Below are positions 8,920 through 17,547 of a stretch of 64,000 bases of DNA, one piece after another. The position numbers and the translations under genes are program-made. The DNA is taken from contig NZ_LMOI01000012.1 of the NCBI RefSeq assembly GCF_001423525.1, positions 438,115-502,114 of the forward strand, read 5' to 3'. Numbering within the stretch: the stretch's first letter is position 1; every line of letters starts with the position of its first letter. The notes under the pieces were generated by a model, which ran no database searches, was not told where the DNA came from, and saw only the letters and a program-made list of their open reading frames with translations. The DNA is from Arthrobacter sp. Leaf137. Lineage in GTDB: Bacteria; Actinomycetota; Actinomycetes; Actinomycetales; Micrococcaceae.

Positions 8920-11058
8920 CTACAGCATGCAGCTGACGCAACCCTCCACCTCCGTCCCTTCCAGCGCGAGCTGGCGGAGACGGATGTAGTAGATGGTCTT
9001 GATGCCCTTCTTCCAGGCGTAGATCTGGGCCTTGTTGATGTCGCGGGTGGTGGCGGTGTCCTTGAAGAACAGCGTCAGCGACAGGCCCTGGTCCACGTGC
9101 TGGGTGGCGGCGGCGTAGGTGTCAATAACCTTCTCGTAGCCGATCTCGTACGCGTCCTGGTAGTACTCCAGGTTGTCGTTGGTGAGGTACGGCGCCGGGT
9201 AGTACACGCGGCCCAGCTTGCCTTCCTTGCGGATCTCGATCTTGGACGCCACCGGGTGGATCGAGGAGGTGGAGTTGTTGATGTAGGAAATCGAGCCCGT
9301 CGGCGGAACAGCCTGCAGGTTCTGGTTGTAGATGCCGTGCTCCATGACCGAAGCCTTCAGCGCCAGCCAGTCAGCCTGCGTGGGGATGTGCACGTCCTTG
9401 AAGAGTTCGCGGACCTTTTCGGTCTGCGGCACCCATTCCTGCTCCGTGTACTTGTCGAAGAACTCACCCGAGGCGTACTTGGACTTCTCGAAGCCGCCGA
9501 ACGTCTGGCCGGTTTCGATGGCCAGCAGGTTGGAGGCGCGGACCGCGTGGTACACCACCGAGTAGAAGTAGATGTTGGTGAAGTCCAGGCCCTCGTCCGA
9601 GCCGTAGTGGACCCGCTCGCGGGCCAGGTAGCCGTGCAGGTTCATCTGGCCCAGGCCGATGGCGTGGCTCTGGTCGTTGCCCTTGGCGATGGAGGGCACC
9701 GAGGTGATGTTGGACATGTCGGACACGGCCGAGAGGGACCGGATGGCCGTCTCAATGGTCAGGCCGAAGTCCGGCGAATCCATGGTCTTCGCGATGTTCA
9801 GCGAGCCCAGGTTGCAGGAGATGTCCTTGCCGGTGTCATCGTAGGACAGGTCATCGTTGTACGTGGTGGGCTGGGAAACCTGGAGGATCTCCGAGCACAG
9901 GTTGGACATGATGATCTTGCCGTCGATCGGGTTGGCCCGGTTCACGGTGTCCTCGAACATGATGTACGGGTAGCCGGACTCGAACTGGATCTCGGCGAGG
10001 GTCTGGAAGAACTCGCGGGCCTTGATCTTGGTCTTCTTGATCCGGGAGTCGTCCACCATCTCGTAGTACTTCTCGGTGACCGAGACGTCAGAGAACGGCA
10101 TGCCGTAGACCTTTTCGACGTCGTAGGGCGAGAACAGGTACATGTCCTCATCCTTCTTGGCCAGCTCGAACGTGATGTCCGGGATGACGACGCCGAGTGA
10201 GAGGGTCTTGATGCGGATCTTCTCATCCGCGTTCTCGCGCTTGGTGTCCAGGAACCGGTAGATGTCCGGGTGGTGGGCGTGCAGGTAGACGGCACCGGCG
10301 CCCTGGCGGGCTCCGAGCTGGTTGGCGTAGGAGAAGCTGTCCTCGAGGAGCTTCATCACGGGGATGACGCCGGAGGACTGGTTCTCGATCTGCTTGATGG
10401 GCGCGCCCACCTCGCGGATGTTGGTCAGCGCAAACGCCACGCCACCGCCGCGCTTGGACAGCTGCAGGGCGGAGTTGATGGAGCGGCCGATTGACTCCAT
10501 ATTGTCTTCGATGCGCAGCAGGAAGCAGGAGACCAGCTCGCCGCGCTGCTTCTTGCCGGCGTTCAGGAACGTGGGGGTTGCGGGCTGGAAGCGGCCGTCG
10601 ATGATTTCGTCCACCATCTGGAGGGCCAGCTTTTCGTCGCCGCGGGCCAGGTGCAGGGCCACCATGCACACGCGGTCCTCGTAGCGCTCCAGGAAGCGCT
10701 TGCCGTCGAACGTCTTCAGCGTGTAGGACGTGTAGAACTTGAACGCGCCCAGGAAGGTCTCGAAGCGGAACTTCTTTTTGTACGCGCGGTTGAAGAGCTC
10801 GCGGATGAAGTTCATCGTGTACTGGTCGAGCGTCTCGCGCTCGTAGTAATCGTTCTTGACCAGGTACTCGAGCTTCTCTTCCAGGTCATGGAAGAACACG
10901 GTGTTGTTGTTAACGTGCTGCAGGAAGTACTGGTGCGCTGCCTCACGGTCGGCGCCGAACTGGATCTCTCCGTTCGGGCCGTACAGGTTCAGCATCGCGT
11001 TCAGCTCGTGATAGCCCAAACCCTTGTAGGCGGCAGGCATCTCCGGCTTCTGGGCCAT
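8920..11058 (-). CDS. nrdE: Class Ib ribonucleotide reductase large (catalytic) subunit
   Basis: NrdE, 712 aa, the catalytic subunit. It shows the substrate-site cysteines ([10 protein letters not shown] near 205 and NLCSEIL near 390) and the C-terminal pair in EGCVSCML that is re-reduced by NrdH. It starts with the short N-terminus typical of class Ib, which lacks the full ATP-cone activity site. ATG 11058 ([13 protein letters not shown]) is chosen because it sits 2 nt after the nrdI stop and matches family starts. A longer in-frame extension to 11175 overlaps nrdI and is rejected. Part of the operon nrdH-nrdI-nrdE-nrdF. Confidence 0.97.
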   Translation of the reverse strand: MAQKPEMPAAYKGLGYHELNAMLNLYGPNGEIQFGADREAAHQYFLQHVNNNTVFFHDLEEKLEYLVKNDYYERETLDQYTMNFIRELFNRAYKKKFRFETFLGAFKFYTSYTLKTFDGKRFLERYEDRVCMVALHLARGDEKLALQMVDEIIDGRFQPATPTFLNAGKKQRGELVSCFLLRIEDNMESIGRSINSALQLSKRGGGVAFALTNIREVGAPIKQIENQSSGVIPVMKLLEDSFSYANQLGARQGAGAVYLHAHHPDIYRFLDTKRENADEKIRIKTLSLGVVIPDITFELAKKDEDMYLFSPYDVEKVYGMPFSDVSVTEKYYEMVDDSRIKKTKIKAREFFQTLAEIQFESGYPYIMFEDTVNRANPIDGKIIMSNLCSEILQVSQPTTYNDDLSYDDTGKDISCNLGSLNIAKTMDSPDFGLTIETAIRSLSAVSDMSNITSVPSIAKGNDQSHAIGLGQMNLHGYLARERVHYGSDEGLDFTNIYFYSVVYHAVRASNLLAIETGQTFGGFEKSKYASGEFFDKYTEQEWVPQTEKVRELFKDVHIPTQADWLALKASVMEHGIYNQNLQAVPPTGSISYINNSTSSIHPVASKIEIRKEGKLGRVYYPAPYLTNDNLEYYQDAYEIGYEKVIDTYAAATQHVDQGLSLTLFFKDTATTRDINKAQIYAWKKGIKTIYYIRLRQLALEGTEVEGCVSCML

Positions 11059-11060
11059 GG

Positions 11061-11600
11061 TTACTTCTGTGTCTGCGACAGTCGTGTCCAAAACGTGTCC
11101 AATCCTTGGTTGACCCGGGTGACGTCTTCCGGCGTTCCCATAAGTTCGAATCGATAAAGGTGGGGTACCTGGCATTTGGCGGCGATGATGTCCGCCGCCA
11201 GGCAGTAGTTGTCCCCGAAGTTTGTGTTTCCGGCGCCGATCACCCCGCGGAGCAGCTGCCTGTTCTGCGGGTTGTTCAGGAACCGGATGACCTGCTTCGG
11301 GACGGACCCCTCTCCCCCGGTGCCGCCATAAGTGGGCACTACCAGCACAAATGGCCGGGTGGCGAGGAGGGGTGCGTCCTTCGCATAAAGCGGGATCCGG
11401 GCCACTTCCCGGCCGAGCTTCACAACGAAGCGGCTGGTGTTCTCGGAAGTCGAGGAAAAGTAGATGAGCTGGCTGCCGGTCCGGACTGCTTCGGTTTCAT
11501 CCGATGCCCGGACGGGCGGGGACACCTCCACGCGCTGAGCCGCGTGGTTGTGCAGGGCCCTGCGTCCCTGCTGTGCTGCTGGTGCTGCGATGGAAGTCAC
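11061..11600 (-). CDS. nrdI: NrdI flavodoxin-like protein for class Ib RNR activation
   Basis: NrdI, 179 aa from GTG 11600. It is the flavodoxin-like protein that provides the oxidant for assembling the Mn2-tyrosyl cofactor of NrdF. The FMN-binding segment [15 protein letters not shown], the [14 protein letters not shown] loop and [12 protein letters not shown] are clear. Family members are usually 130-150 aa, so about 30-40 residues at the N-terminus may be extra. A second GTG in RVEVSPPV is an alternative start, and no strong ribosome site distinguishes them. The gap to nrdH is 34 nt and to nrdE 2 nt. Confidence 0.93.
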   Translation of the reverse strand: MTSIAAPAAQQGRRALHNHAAQRVEVSPPVRASDETEAVRTGSQLIYFSSTSENTSRFVVKLGREVARIPLYAKDAPLLATRPFVLVVPTYGGTGGEGSVPKQVIRFLNNPQNRQLLRGVIGAGNTNFGDNYCLAADIIAAKCQVPHLYRFELMGTPEDVTRVNQGLDTFWTRLSQTQK

Positions 11601-11634
11601 CTCAGCTGGCTGGTTTGAAGGAAAAGCGGAATCC

Positions 11635-11880
11635 CTAGGCCACAGAGGAGACTGCGGAGAGCGCGAGTTCCTCGATCTTGTCCGGGCGGAAGCCGGACCA
11701 GTGGTCCTGGTCAGTGACCACAACGGGAGCCTGCATGTAGCCCAGCGCCTTCAGGCGGTCGAGTGCCTCGGCGTCCTGGGAGATGTCAACGCTCTGGTAG
11801 GTGATGCCCTTTTTATCAAGAGCGCGGTAGGTGGCGTTGCACTGAACACAAGCAGGCTTCGTGTAAACCGTTACGGTCAT
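11635..11880 (-). CDS. nrdH: NrdH glutaredoxin-like redoxin
   Basis: NrdH redoxin, 81 aa, the thioredoxin-reductase-dependent electron donor for NrdE. The active site CVQC (Cys11, Cys14 in YTKPACVQC) and the C-terminal [13 protein letters not shown] are family hallmarks. ATG 11880 has AGGGAC upstream. A longer frame to 11931 crosses the promoter region and is not credible. It is the first gene of the operon, directly behind the NrdR boxes at 11943-11990. Confidence 0.96.
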   Translation of the reverse strand: MTVTVYTKPACVQCNATYRALDKKGITYQSVDISQDAEALDRLKALGYMQAPVVVTDQDHWSGFRPDKIEELALSAVSSVA

Positions 11881-11942
11881 TGTCCCTGTCCCCTTAGTCG
11901 AAATCTTCGCTGGTCCGGTGTCCCCGTCCAAGCTGTATGTCG

Positions 11943-11990
11943 ATACTACATGTAGTGCAGACGCCGCTTAGGAACCCCTAGATGATGTAT
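11943..11990 (-). promoter_or_regulatory. Tandem NrdR boxes controlling nrdHIEF
   Basis: A near-perfect box with palindromic core ACTACATGTAGT (11943-11958) and a degenerate second one CCCCTAGATGATGTAT (11975-11990). Their centres are 32 bp apart, three helical turns, which is the normal spacing of paired NrdR sites. They sit 63-110 nt before the nrdH start. Confidence 0.8.
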
Positions 11991-12172
11991 TACAAGTATG
12001 TCATTTAATGCACCTTTAATCCACAGGCGGGCCCCCTCAAAATGTCCGGAATCCCGGCGATTTCGTGGACACCGTCCACACCCTGTGGAGTACTTAGCCA
12101 CATTTAAAGCCCAGCGTGTCGGGGAAAAGACGGCGTGTCGGGGCCGTCCGCGGGACGGCGCCGGGCAACCGA

Positions 12173-12206
12173 AAGGGGGTCCCGAAGTGACCTTCGGAAC
12201 CCCCTT
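12173..12206. terminator. Hairpin downstream of the cyclopropane-synthase operon
   Basis: AAGGGGGTcCCGAAG pairs with CTTCGGaACCCCCTT around a short GTGAC loop, with one internal mismatch. Confidence 0.6.
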
Positions 12207-12218
12207 GGGTGAGCAAAC

Positions 12219-12246
12219 GCACGACGGCGGCAGGCCGGCGTCGTGC
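12219..12246 (-). terminator. First hairpin after the cyclopropane-synthase homologue
   Basis: GCACGACG/CGTCGTGC stem with inner GGC pairing. On the minus strand it is followed by GTTTGC. It lies just past the stop codon and the C19 tract. Confidence 0.6.
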
Positions 12247-12247
12247 G

Positions 12248-12266
12248 CCCCCCCCCCCCCCCCCCC
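12248..12266. repeat. Homopolymer of 19 cytosines
   Basis: An uninterrupted C19 run (G19 in the mRNA) starts 6 nt past the stop codon of the gene at 12273. I see no other homopolymer of comparable length in the window. Confidence 0.9.
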
Positions 12267-12272
12267 GTGGCG

Positions 12273-13643
12273 CTAGAGCTGCGCCTCCCGCCGGTCCAGC
12301 ACGATCTGCTGGACATCCAGGTAACCGGACTGGAACCCGGCACGTGAGTAGCAGAGGTAGAACAGCCACATCCGCTGGAACACCGCATCAAAACCCAGCG
12401 CGTCCACCTCGGCGGACCTGGCCAGGAAGCGCTCCTCCCACAGGCGGAGGGTGGCGGCGTAGTGGTCCCCCATCCCCATGCGCTCCCGCACGCGGAGGGT
12501 GGTGTGCTGCTGCGTGACCCCTTCGATGGCCCGCACGGACGGCAGGAACCCGCCCGGGAAGATGTACTTGTGCACCCAGGTGTAGGCGTTGCGCGTGGCC
12601 AGCATCCGGCCGTGGGGCATGGTGATCGCCTGGATGGCCACCTTCCCGCCCGGAGCCAGGACGCGGTCGATGGTCTGGAAGTAGATGGGCCAGTACTCGT
12701 AGCCCACTGCCTCGATCATCTCCACGGACACCACGGCGTCGTACTCGCCTTCCACGGCCCGGTAGTCCTGCAGTGCCACCGTCACCTTGTCCGCGTACCC
12801 GGCCTCGGCAATGCGCGCCTGGGCCAGCGCCTGCTGCTCGCTGGAGAGCGTCACGCTGTAAACGCTGGCGCCGCGGGCTGCGGCCCGCAGGGCAAGCTCG
12901 CCCCAGCCGGTGCCGATTTCCAGGAGCCTGGTTCCCTCGCCCACGCCTGCCTTGTCCAGCAACCTCTCGATCTTCGCCTGCTGCGCGTCCGCCAGGACGC
13001 CGAAGTCCACGGAGTCCAGCTGTCCCGCAGCCGATGGGAACAGGGCTGACGAGTAGCTCATGGTGGTGTCAAGGAAATTGGCGAACAGCTCGTTGGACAG
13101 GTCGTAGTGCCGTGAGATGTTGCTTCGCGTGTTCTGCTCGGCGTTCCGTTCCTGCCGGGGTGTACGCGGCAGGTACAGGGAGCGGAGCTTCTGCAGCGGC
13201 ATGGGGATAAGGCTGTCCACGGATGCCGCGAAGACTTCCAGGACGGCTGCGAGGTCGCTGGCTTCCCAGTCGCCGGCCATGAAGGATTCGCCGAGCCCGA
13301 TCAGGCCGTTGTCACCGATCCGGACCTCGAAAGCCTCCGGCCGGACCATCGTCATCACCGGCGCCTCAGGACCGCCCATGCCCAGGACCGTTCCGTCCGG
13401 GTACGCCACGCGGAGGGGCAGCCGCCTGGCGGCCCCTTTAAAGAGCAGGCCCGCGGCTTTGCCTGCCACGGCAGCTTTGGCTCCCGACGGCGGCTGGGCA
13501 ACTCCCGGCCAGATCTCCGGATTAATGGTGGCGGGCGATGCCGGCACTCCGGTGGGCGTCCAGGCGGCGGGGCCGTTGCCCCCGGCCGGGCTGCTTGCCT
13601 TGGAGTGGGCTGCGGCGGTGCCGTTGTCGTCCGTCATTGTCAT
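12273..13643 (-). CDS. Cyclopropane-fatty-acid synthase-like SAM methyltransferase (UfaA1-type)
   Basis: SAM-dependent methyltransferase of the CFA/mycolic-acid family, 456 aa, expected to add a methyl or methylene group to unsaturated acyl chains of membrane lipids. It has a substrate-side N-terminal domain (about 60-160), then the SAM motif LLEIGTGWGELALRAA (near 243), and the family signature EMIEAVGYEYWPIYF (near 310). Its ATG overlaps the stop of the DUF1365 gene (ATGA at 13640-13643). The order FAD oxidoreductase-DUF1365-CFA matches Rv0449c-Rv0448c-ufaA1 of M. tuberculosis. The product could be a cyclopropane or a 10-methyl branched acid; sequence does not decide. Confidence 0.9.
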   Translation of the reverse strand: MTMTDDNGTAAAHSKASSPAGGNGPAAWTPTGVPASPATINPEIWPGVAQPPSGAKAAVAGKAAGLLFKGAARRLPLRVAYPDGTVLGMGGPEAPVMTMVRPEAFEVRIGDNGLIGLGESFMAGDWEASDLAAVLEVFAASVDSLIPMPLQKLRSLYLPRTPRQERNAEQNTRSNISRHYDLSNELFANFLDTTMSYSSALFPSAAGQLDSVDFGVLADAQQAKIERLLDKAGVGEGTRLLEIGTGWGELALRAAARGASVYSVTLSSEQQALAQARIAEAGYADKVTVALQDYRAVEGEYDAVVSVEMIEAVGYEYWPIYFQTIDRVLAPGGKVAIQAITMPHGRMLATRNAYTWVHKYIFPGGFLPSVRAIEGVTQQHTTLRVRERMGMGDHYAATLRLWEERFLARSAEVDALGFDAVFQRMWLFYLCYSRAGFQSGYLDVQQIVLDRREAQL

Positions 13644-14404
13644 TGAACTGCCTCCTGTGAGGTGTGGTGTGGCTTGGTGACGACGGGCAGGCGTCTTGCC
13701 CAGAGTTTAATGCCCTGCACCCTGATCAGGGCGGATACCAGCAGCGGCGCGGCCGGTACCTGGATGGCGGCAGCAACGATGTTCCGTGCGGTGGCGGGAC
13801 GCCGCCGTCCGTCCATGGTGGCCACGAAGGGCCGCTGGCCTTCGCGTTCCAGCACGATCGACACGGCCAGCCGCTCCCCCGGGGCCGGCAGCTTCATCCG
13901 GTACTGCCCGTCGACGTCGTTGAAGGGCGAAACGTAGAAGGCTTTGGGCACGGAGGCCCGGCCTGCCGCATCCGTCCGGAGCAGGTAGCAGTGACGCTCA
14001 CCGTATGTGTTGTGGACTTCGGCCACGACGCATTGGAGGTCGCCATCGCTCCGGTAGCACCAGAACAGGGACAGCGGGTTGAAGACGTAGCCGAAGACCC
14101 GGGCGCTTGCCAGCATGCGGATGGCACCGCCGTCGGGCTCGATGCCCTGGGTCCGCAGGTAGCGTTCCACGTTGGACCGGATGGTTTCGTCCGGATCGCC
14201 GAGGTGGTCGCCGGCGTGGAATCCGGCCAGCGGCCGCAACCAGGCGGGCACGCGGGGCAGCCGGTCGACGTCGACGAACCAGCTGTAGCTGCGGTAGGTG
14301 AACGCGTTCTTCAGCGGGCTTTGCCGCACGTGTGAAATCGAGGTCCGGTAGATGGCCGCCGCAGGGGCCGCGGCACCATCGGTGATGGCTGTGCCGGCGT
14401 TCAT
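13640..14404 (-). CDS. DUF1365 family protein of a lipid-modification operon
   Basis: DUF1365 protein, 254 aa from ATG 14404. Family features are IYRTSISHVRQSPLKNAFTYR at the start, then FGYVFNPLSLFWCYR and AEVHNTYGERHCYLL, followed by KAFYVSPFNDVDGQY. The function is not established, but the gene is almost always found between an FAD oxidoreductase and a CFA synthase, implying a role with modified fatty acids. An alternative start is GTG 14422, which overlaps the upstream stop (GTGA) and would add six residues. Neither start has a strong ribosome site, so coupling to the upstream gene is likely. Confidence 0.88.
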   Translation of the reverse strand: MNAGTAITDGAAAPAAAIYRTSISHVRQSPLKNAFTYRSYSWFVDVDRLPRVPAWLRPLAGFHAGDHLGDPDETIRSNVERYLRTQGIEPDGGAIRMLASARVFGYVFNPLSLFWCYRSDGDLQCVVAEVHNTYGERHCYLLRTDAAGRASVPKAFYVSPFNDVDGQYRMKLPAPGERLAVSIVLEREGQRPFVATMDGRRRPATARNIVAAAIQVPAAPLLVSALIRVQGIKLWARRLPVVTKPHHTSQEAVQ

Positions 14405-14418
14405 GGCTACACCGTAGC

Positions 14419-15816
14419 TCACGAGGGTTCCGCCGCTTGGGCGAACTCGCGCTCCCCCTCGTCGGCAGCATCCGCGGGGCCGGCCTGGACGGGAGCCCAA
14501 CGGCGGCCCAGCTTTTCCGCGGCGCGGACTCCGGCAAGGGCTCCGTCCTCGTGGAATCCCCACCCCAGGTAGGCGCCGGCAAAAGCAATTTTTCCGTCGC
14601 CCAGGGCGGAAATCGCCTCCTGCGCCTTCAGCGATTCCGGCGTGTACTGGGGGTGTTCGTACACCATCCGCTCCAGCACGGTGCCGTCTCCGATGAGATC
14701 GGACTCGCCGAGGCTGACAAGGTAGGGGCGGCCGTCCTGCGGTTCAAGCCGCTGCAGGCGGGTGAGGTCGTAACTGACCAGGACCCTGTCCGGCCGGGCA
14801 TCGCAGGACGGCAAACGGTAGTTCCAGGAGGCCCGGGCGTTCTCCGCGGACGGCAGCACGGCCGGATCGCGGTGGAAGACGGTGTGGTTCACGGAATACG
14901 GCATGCCGCCCAGCGCTTCCTTCTCCTCCGGGGTGGCGTCGGCGAGGAACCCGAGGGCCTGGGCCGGATGGGTGGCAATCACGACAGCGTCAAAGTCTTC
15001 CAGCGTGTCTCCGGCCGCGAGCTCCACACCCGAGTCGTGGCGCCGGATGGCGGTAACAGGCGTGTTGAGCCGAACGTCCGGCAGCGTCGCGGCCAGCTTT
15101 TCCACGTACCGCGCAGATCCACCCGTGACCGTCCGCCACTGCGGCGAGCCCTTGAGGCCGAGCAATCCGTGGTGGCCGAGGAAGGTGAACAGGTAGCGGG
15201 CAGGATAGTTCAGTGCGGTGGTCGGATCGCATGACCACACCGCGCTGACCACGGGCGTCATGAAGTGGGAGATGAAGTACTGGCTGAAGTTTTCGCGGGC
15301 CAGGAACTCTCCGAGCGTGGGTTCAGGGGTCTGTGCTTCGCCGCTCACGGCCGAGGCCGGGGCAGTCTTCAGCAGGGCGCGGGCCCTGCTGTAGAACCGG
15401 GTGACTTCCAGCAGCATCAGCAGGTAGCGTCCGCGCAGCAGGCTGGAGGGGCGGGCAATGATGCCGCGGGCTCCGTCACGGGCCCCCGCGTACTCCAGGC
15501 CGCAGCCGTCGCAGCGGATGGACATGCTCATCTCGGAGTCCTGGGTTTCGACGCCGAGCTCGGCAAACAGCCTCAGGAGAGTGGGATAGGTGCGTTCGTT
15601 ATGGACAATGAACCCCGTATCCACACCCATCAGGGAGCCGTCCGGCTGGGGCATGTCGTGGGTGTGGGCATGCCCGCCCAGGCGGGAATCGGCCTCGAAC
15701 AACGTAACGTCGTCCTGCCGGTTGAGGACATAGGCGGCGGTCAGGCCTGCCACTCCGCTGCCGATCACGGCAACGCGCCGCCTCTCGCCCCCACTCGCTG
15801 CTGGGTTAGGTGACAA
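14419..15816 (-). CDS. FAD-dependent oxidoreductase (amine-oxidase fold) of the DUF1365/CFA operon
   Basis: FAD-binding oxidoreductase of 465 aa. The dinucleotide motif VAVIGSGVAGLTAAY near residue 15 and FEADSRLGGHAHT near 40 are typical of the flavin amine-oxidase/phytoene-desaturase superfamily. A late FAGAYLGWGFHEDGALAG closes the FAD site. It is the first gene of the three-gene operon and homologous in position to Rv0449c, so it may oxidise or reduce the acyl chain handled by the CFA enzyme. The TTG start at 15816 is preferred because AGGAG lies 6 nt upstream. An ATG at 15821 is in another frame. A divergent LysR gene lies 138 nt away. Confidence 0.88.
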   Translation of the reverse strand: MSPNPAASGGERRRVAVIGSGVAGLTAAYVLNRQDDVTLFEADSRLGGHAHTHDMPQPDGSLMGVDTGFIVHNERTYPTLLRLFAELGVETQDSEMSMSIRCDGCGLEYAGARDGARGIIARPSSLLRGRYLLMLLEVTRFYSRARALLKTAPASAVSGEAQTPEPTLGEFLARENFSQYFISHFMTPVVSAVWSCDPTTALNYPARYLFTFLGHHGLLGLKGSPQWRTVTGGSARYVEKLAATLPDVRLNTPVTAIRRHDSGVELAAGDTLEDFDAVVIATHPAQALGFLADATPEEKEALGGMPYSVNHTVFHRDPAVLPSAENARASWNYRLPSCDARPDRVLVSYDLTRLQRLEPQDGRPYLVSLGESDLIGDGTVLERMVYEHPQYTPESLKAQEAISALGDGKIAFAGAYLGWGFHEDGALAGVRAAEKLGRRWAPVQAGPADAADEGEREFAQAAEPS

Positions 15817-15942
15817 TCCATGCTCCTCTGCTGAACATCTGCCGCTGGCCGGCTATACAAACGGCAATTCGGCGCCGGTCCTGCAGCGGATGGGCGGATT
15901 GCCGCCTCTTTTTGTCCAACCCTACGGGCAAGGCACTCGGAG

Positions 15943-15948
15943 TACTGT
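15943..15948 (+). promoter_or_regulatory. -10 hexamer for a leaderless LysR transcript
   Basis: TACTGT is followed by TGGCAG and GTG 15955, a 6-nt gap. Confidence 0.5.
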
Positions 15949-15954
15949 TGGCAG

Positions 15955-16872
15955 GTGGTCAATCCGGTACACCTGAAGACTCTGATGGAGGTCACCCGCC
16001 TGGGCTCGTTCGCGGCCGCGGCGGCAACCCTGGGTTACACGGCGTCGGCGGTGTCCCAGCAGATGTCTGCCCTGGAGCGGGATACGGGCACCATCCTGTT
16101 CCAGCGTTCGGCGCGCAGCGTGGTGCCCACGGAGGCCGCAGTCGTCATGACCAGGCACGCGGCCAAGGTGCTCACCGACATCGAGGCCCTGATGGCCGCC
16201 GCGTCCAAAACCCAGGATGCCTCCAGCCAGGAACTCCGGCTGGGCATCTTCCCCAGCCTCGCCACTTACGTCCTCCCCCGGATCCTGAAGAATCCGGCCT
16301 GGAAGAACCTCGGCATCGACCTCCGCGTTTCGGTGGCCGAACCGGGACAGACCATCCAGGGGCTGCGCGCGGGAGGAGACCTGGACCTCGCCGTGGTCTT
16401 CCAGGTGGGGCAGACAGGGGTGGCGTGGCCGGCCACCATTAACAGGCAGTGGATTGGCGACGACGATTTCCGGGTGGTCCTTCCGCGCGACTGGGGATTC
16501 CGGCCGGACGCCGGGGTGGCAGCCGAACACCTGTCCGAGATGCCGTGGATCATGCACCATCCGGGCACCAGCGACGCCATGGTGATCGAACGGCTGTTTG
16601 CCGGCTGCAACCTCCACCCACGCGTTGTGGCGCACAGCGACGATTTCCACGCCAGCCTGGAAATGGCGGCTGCCGGATTGGGTGCAGCGCTGGTCCCCGA
16701 ACTGGCGCTGCGGAACAAGCCCGCCGGCGTCGTGGTGCTCGACGTCCCCGAAATCCGGCTTGCGCGCAACGTTTTCGCGCTCCTGATCAATGACCGGAAA
16801 ACGGCCAGGGTGCAGCTTTTTGTCGACCTGCTGGCCGAGACTCTGGCCGGAATGCGCACCGCGGTGAATTAG
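15955..16872 (+). CDS. LysR-family transcriptional regulator
   Basis: LysR-type regulator of 305 aa. The N-terminal winged helix-turn-helix (residues about 4-62) contains the recognition segment TLGYTASAVSQQMSALE and the wing RSVVPTEAA. A periplasmic-binding-protein-like effector domain (about 90-300) follows. It is transcribed away from the FAD-DUF1365-CFA operon, so by the usual LysR arrangement it may control that operon from the 138-nt shared gap. The effector is unknown. GTG 15955 is chosen for the family-like start MVNPVHLKTL and the -10 hexamer 6 nt before it. Confidence 0.9.
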   Translation: MVNPVHLKTLMEVTRLGSFAAAAATLGYTASAVSQQMSALERDTGTILFQRSARSVVPTEAAVVMTRHAAKVLTDIEALMAAASKTQDASSQELRLGIFPSLATYVLPRILKNPAWKNLGIDLRVSVAEPGQTIQGLRAGGDLDLAVVFQVGQTGVAWPATINRQWIGDDDFRVVLPRDWGFRPDAGVAAEHLSEMPWIMHHPGTSDAMVIERLFAGCNLHPRVVAHSDDFHASLEMAAAGLGAALVPELALRNKPAGVVVLDVPEIRLARNVFALLINDRKTARVQLFVDLLAETLAGMRTAVN

Positions 16873-16905
16873 GCCTGAACGCTGGAATGCGCTGCGCTTC
16901 GGGGC

Positions 16906-16911
16906 TATGTT
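16906..16911 (+). promoter_or_regulatory. -10 hexamer for a leaderless DUF2004 transcript
   Basis: TATGTT is followed by GAATCT and ATG 16918, a 6-nt gap. Confidence 0.55.
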
Positions 16912-16917
16912 GAATCT

Positions 16918-17424
16918 ATGAACAAGGTAGCCAGCCAGCATTTTGGCGAGATTGAGCTCAATCACGGCAGCGACCACCTCTTCGCCGCCAAGCATGAGCT
17001 GCGTGGCCACCCGCTCAAGATCGACCTTAATGTCACCGCCCACGACCACTTCGATGAAGCGGCCCTGCGCAAGGTGGACTACCGGCTCCGCTTCCTGCCC
17101 GAACTTGTTGATGAAGTGCGCGAGATGATCGCCGAGGAACTCGACCAGGAAGGCACCAGCCCGCAGGAGTACCTGCATTTCCACTGCAACGCCCTCAAGG
17201 ATGAGCACCTGCAGAAGGTGTTTGGCGTGGAGGAACGCAGCCAGCTCACCAATGATGTCTTCCTCAAGGCCCTGAAACTGGGCCACCTCGCCATCTACCC
17301 CGGGCAGCCCGAGCGCTACTTTGTCCTGGACTTCACGCTGGGCGAGCACTTTACGGACGAGGTGCTGGTTGCCTCCGCCGACGAGGACGGCGTGGTAGAC
17401 GACGAAATCGTCTGGGAATCCTGA
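16918..17424 (+). CDS. DUF2004 domain protein
   Basis: Acidic soluble protein of 168 aa matching the DUF2004 family (start KVASQHFGEIELNHGSDHLF, later DYRLRFLPELVDEVREMI, end DEDGVVDDEIVWES). It has no signal peptide, membrane segment or catalytic motif I can name, and the function is unknown. It stands alone, behind the LysR gene with 45 nt between them and converging on metE, with two terminators after it. Confidence 0.8.
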   Translation: MNKVASQHFGEIELNHGSDHLFAAKHELRGHPLKIDLNVTAHDHFDEAALRKVDYRLRFLPELVDEVREMIAEELDQEGTSPQEYLHFHCNALKDEHLQKVFGVEERSQLTNDVFLKALKLGHLAIYPGQPERYFVLDFTLGEHFTDEVLVASADEDGVVDDEIVWES

Positions 17425-17434
17425 GCTGAAATGC

Positions 17435-17474
17435 ACGACGCCGGCTGGTCACCCAGGTGACCAGCCGGCGTCGT
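17435..17474. terminator. Perfect 19-bp hairpin between the DUF2004 gene and metE
   Basis: ACGACGCCGGCTGGTCACC (17435-17453) pairs fully with 17456-17474 across a 2-nt loop. It serves both converging genes. Confidence 0.75.
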
Positions 17475-17484
17475 CCCGCTTCTC

Positions 17485-17515
17485 AAGGTCCGGCGCGCCG
17501 GGCGCACCGGACCTT
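17485..17515. terminator. Second hairpin between the DUF2004 gene and metE
   Basis: AAGGTCCGG pairs with CCGGACCTT around a 13-nt loop. Confidence 0.6.
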
Positions 17516-17547
17516 GAACCTCTGCGGGCTCCCTTAGCCCTGTTGCG

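Noticed and set aside
8908..10200. 430-codon plus-strand frame opposite nrdE
   Set aside because: Complementary-frame shadow of a strongly conserved gene; the Leu/Val/Arg-rich text has no domain.
12209..12517. Plus-strand frame with a run of prolines over the C19 tract
   Set aside because: The proline run is simply the homopolymer, and the frame lies opposite the CFA gene.
17435..17515. Repeated ACGACGCCGGC hairpins (also near 12219 and 8864) as a mobile repeat family
   Set aside because: Each sits at a gene end and differs in length and loop, so they read as ordinary GC-rich terminators.
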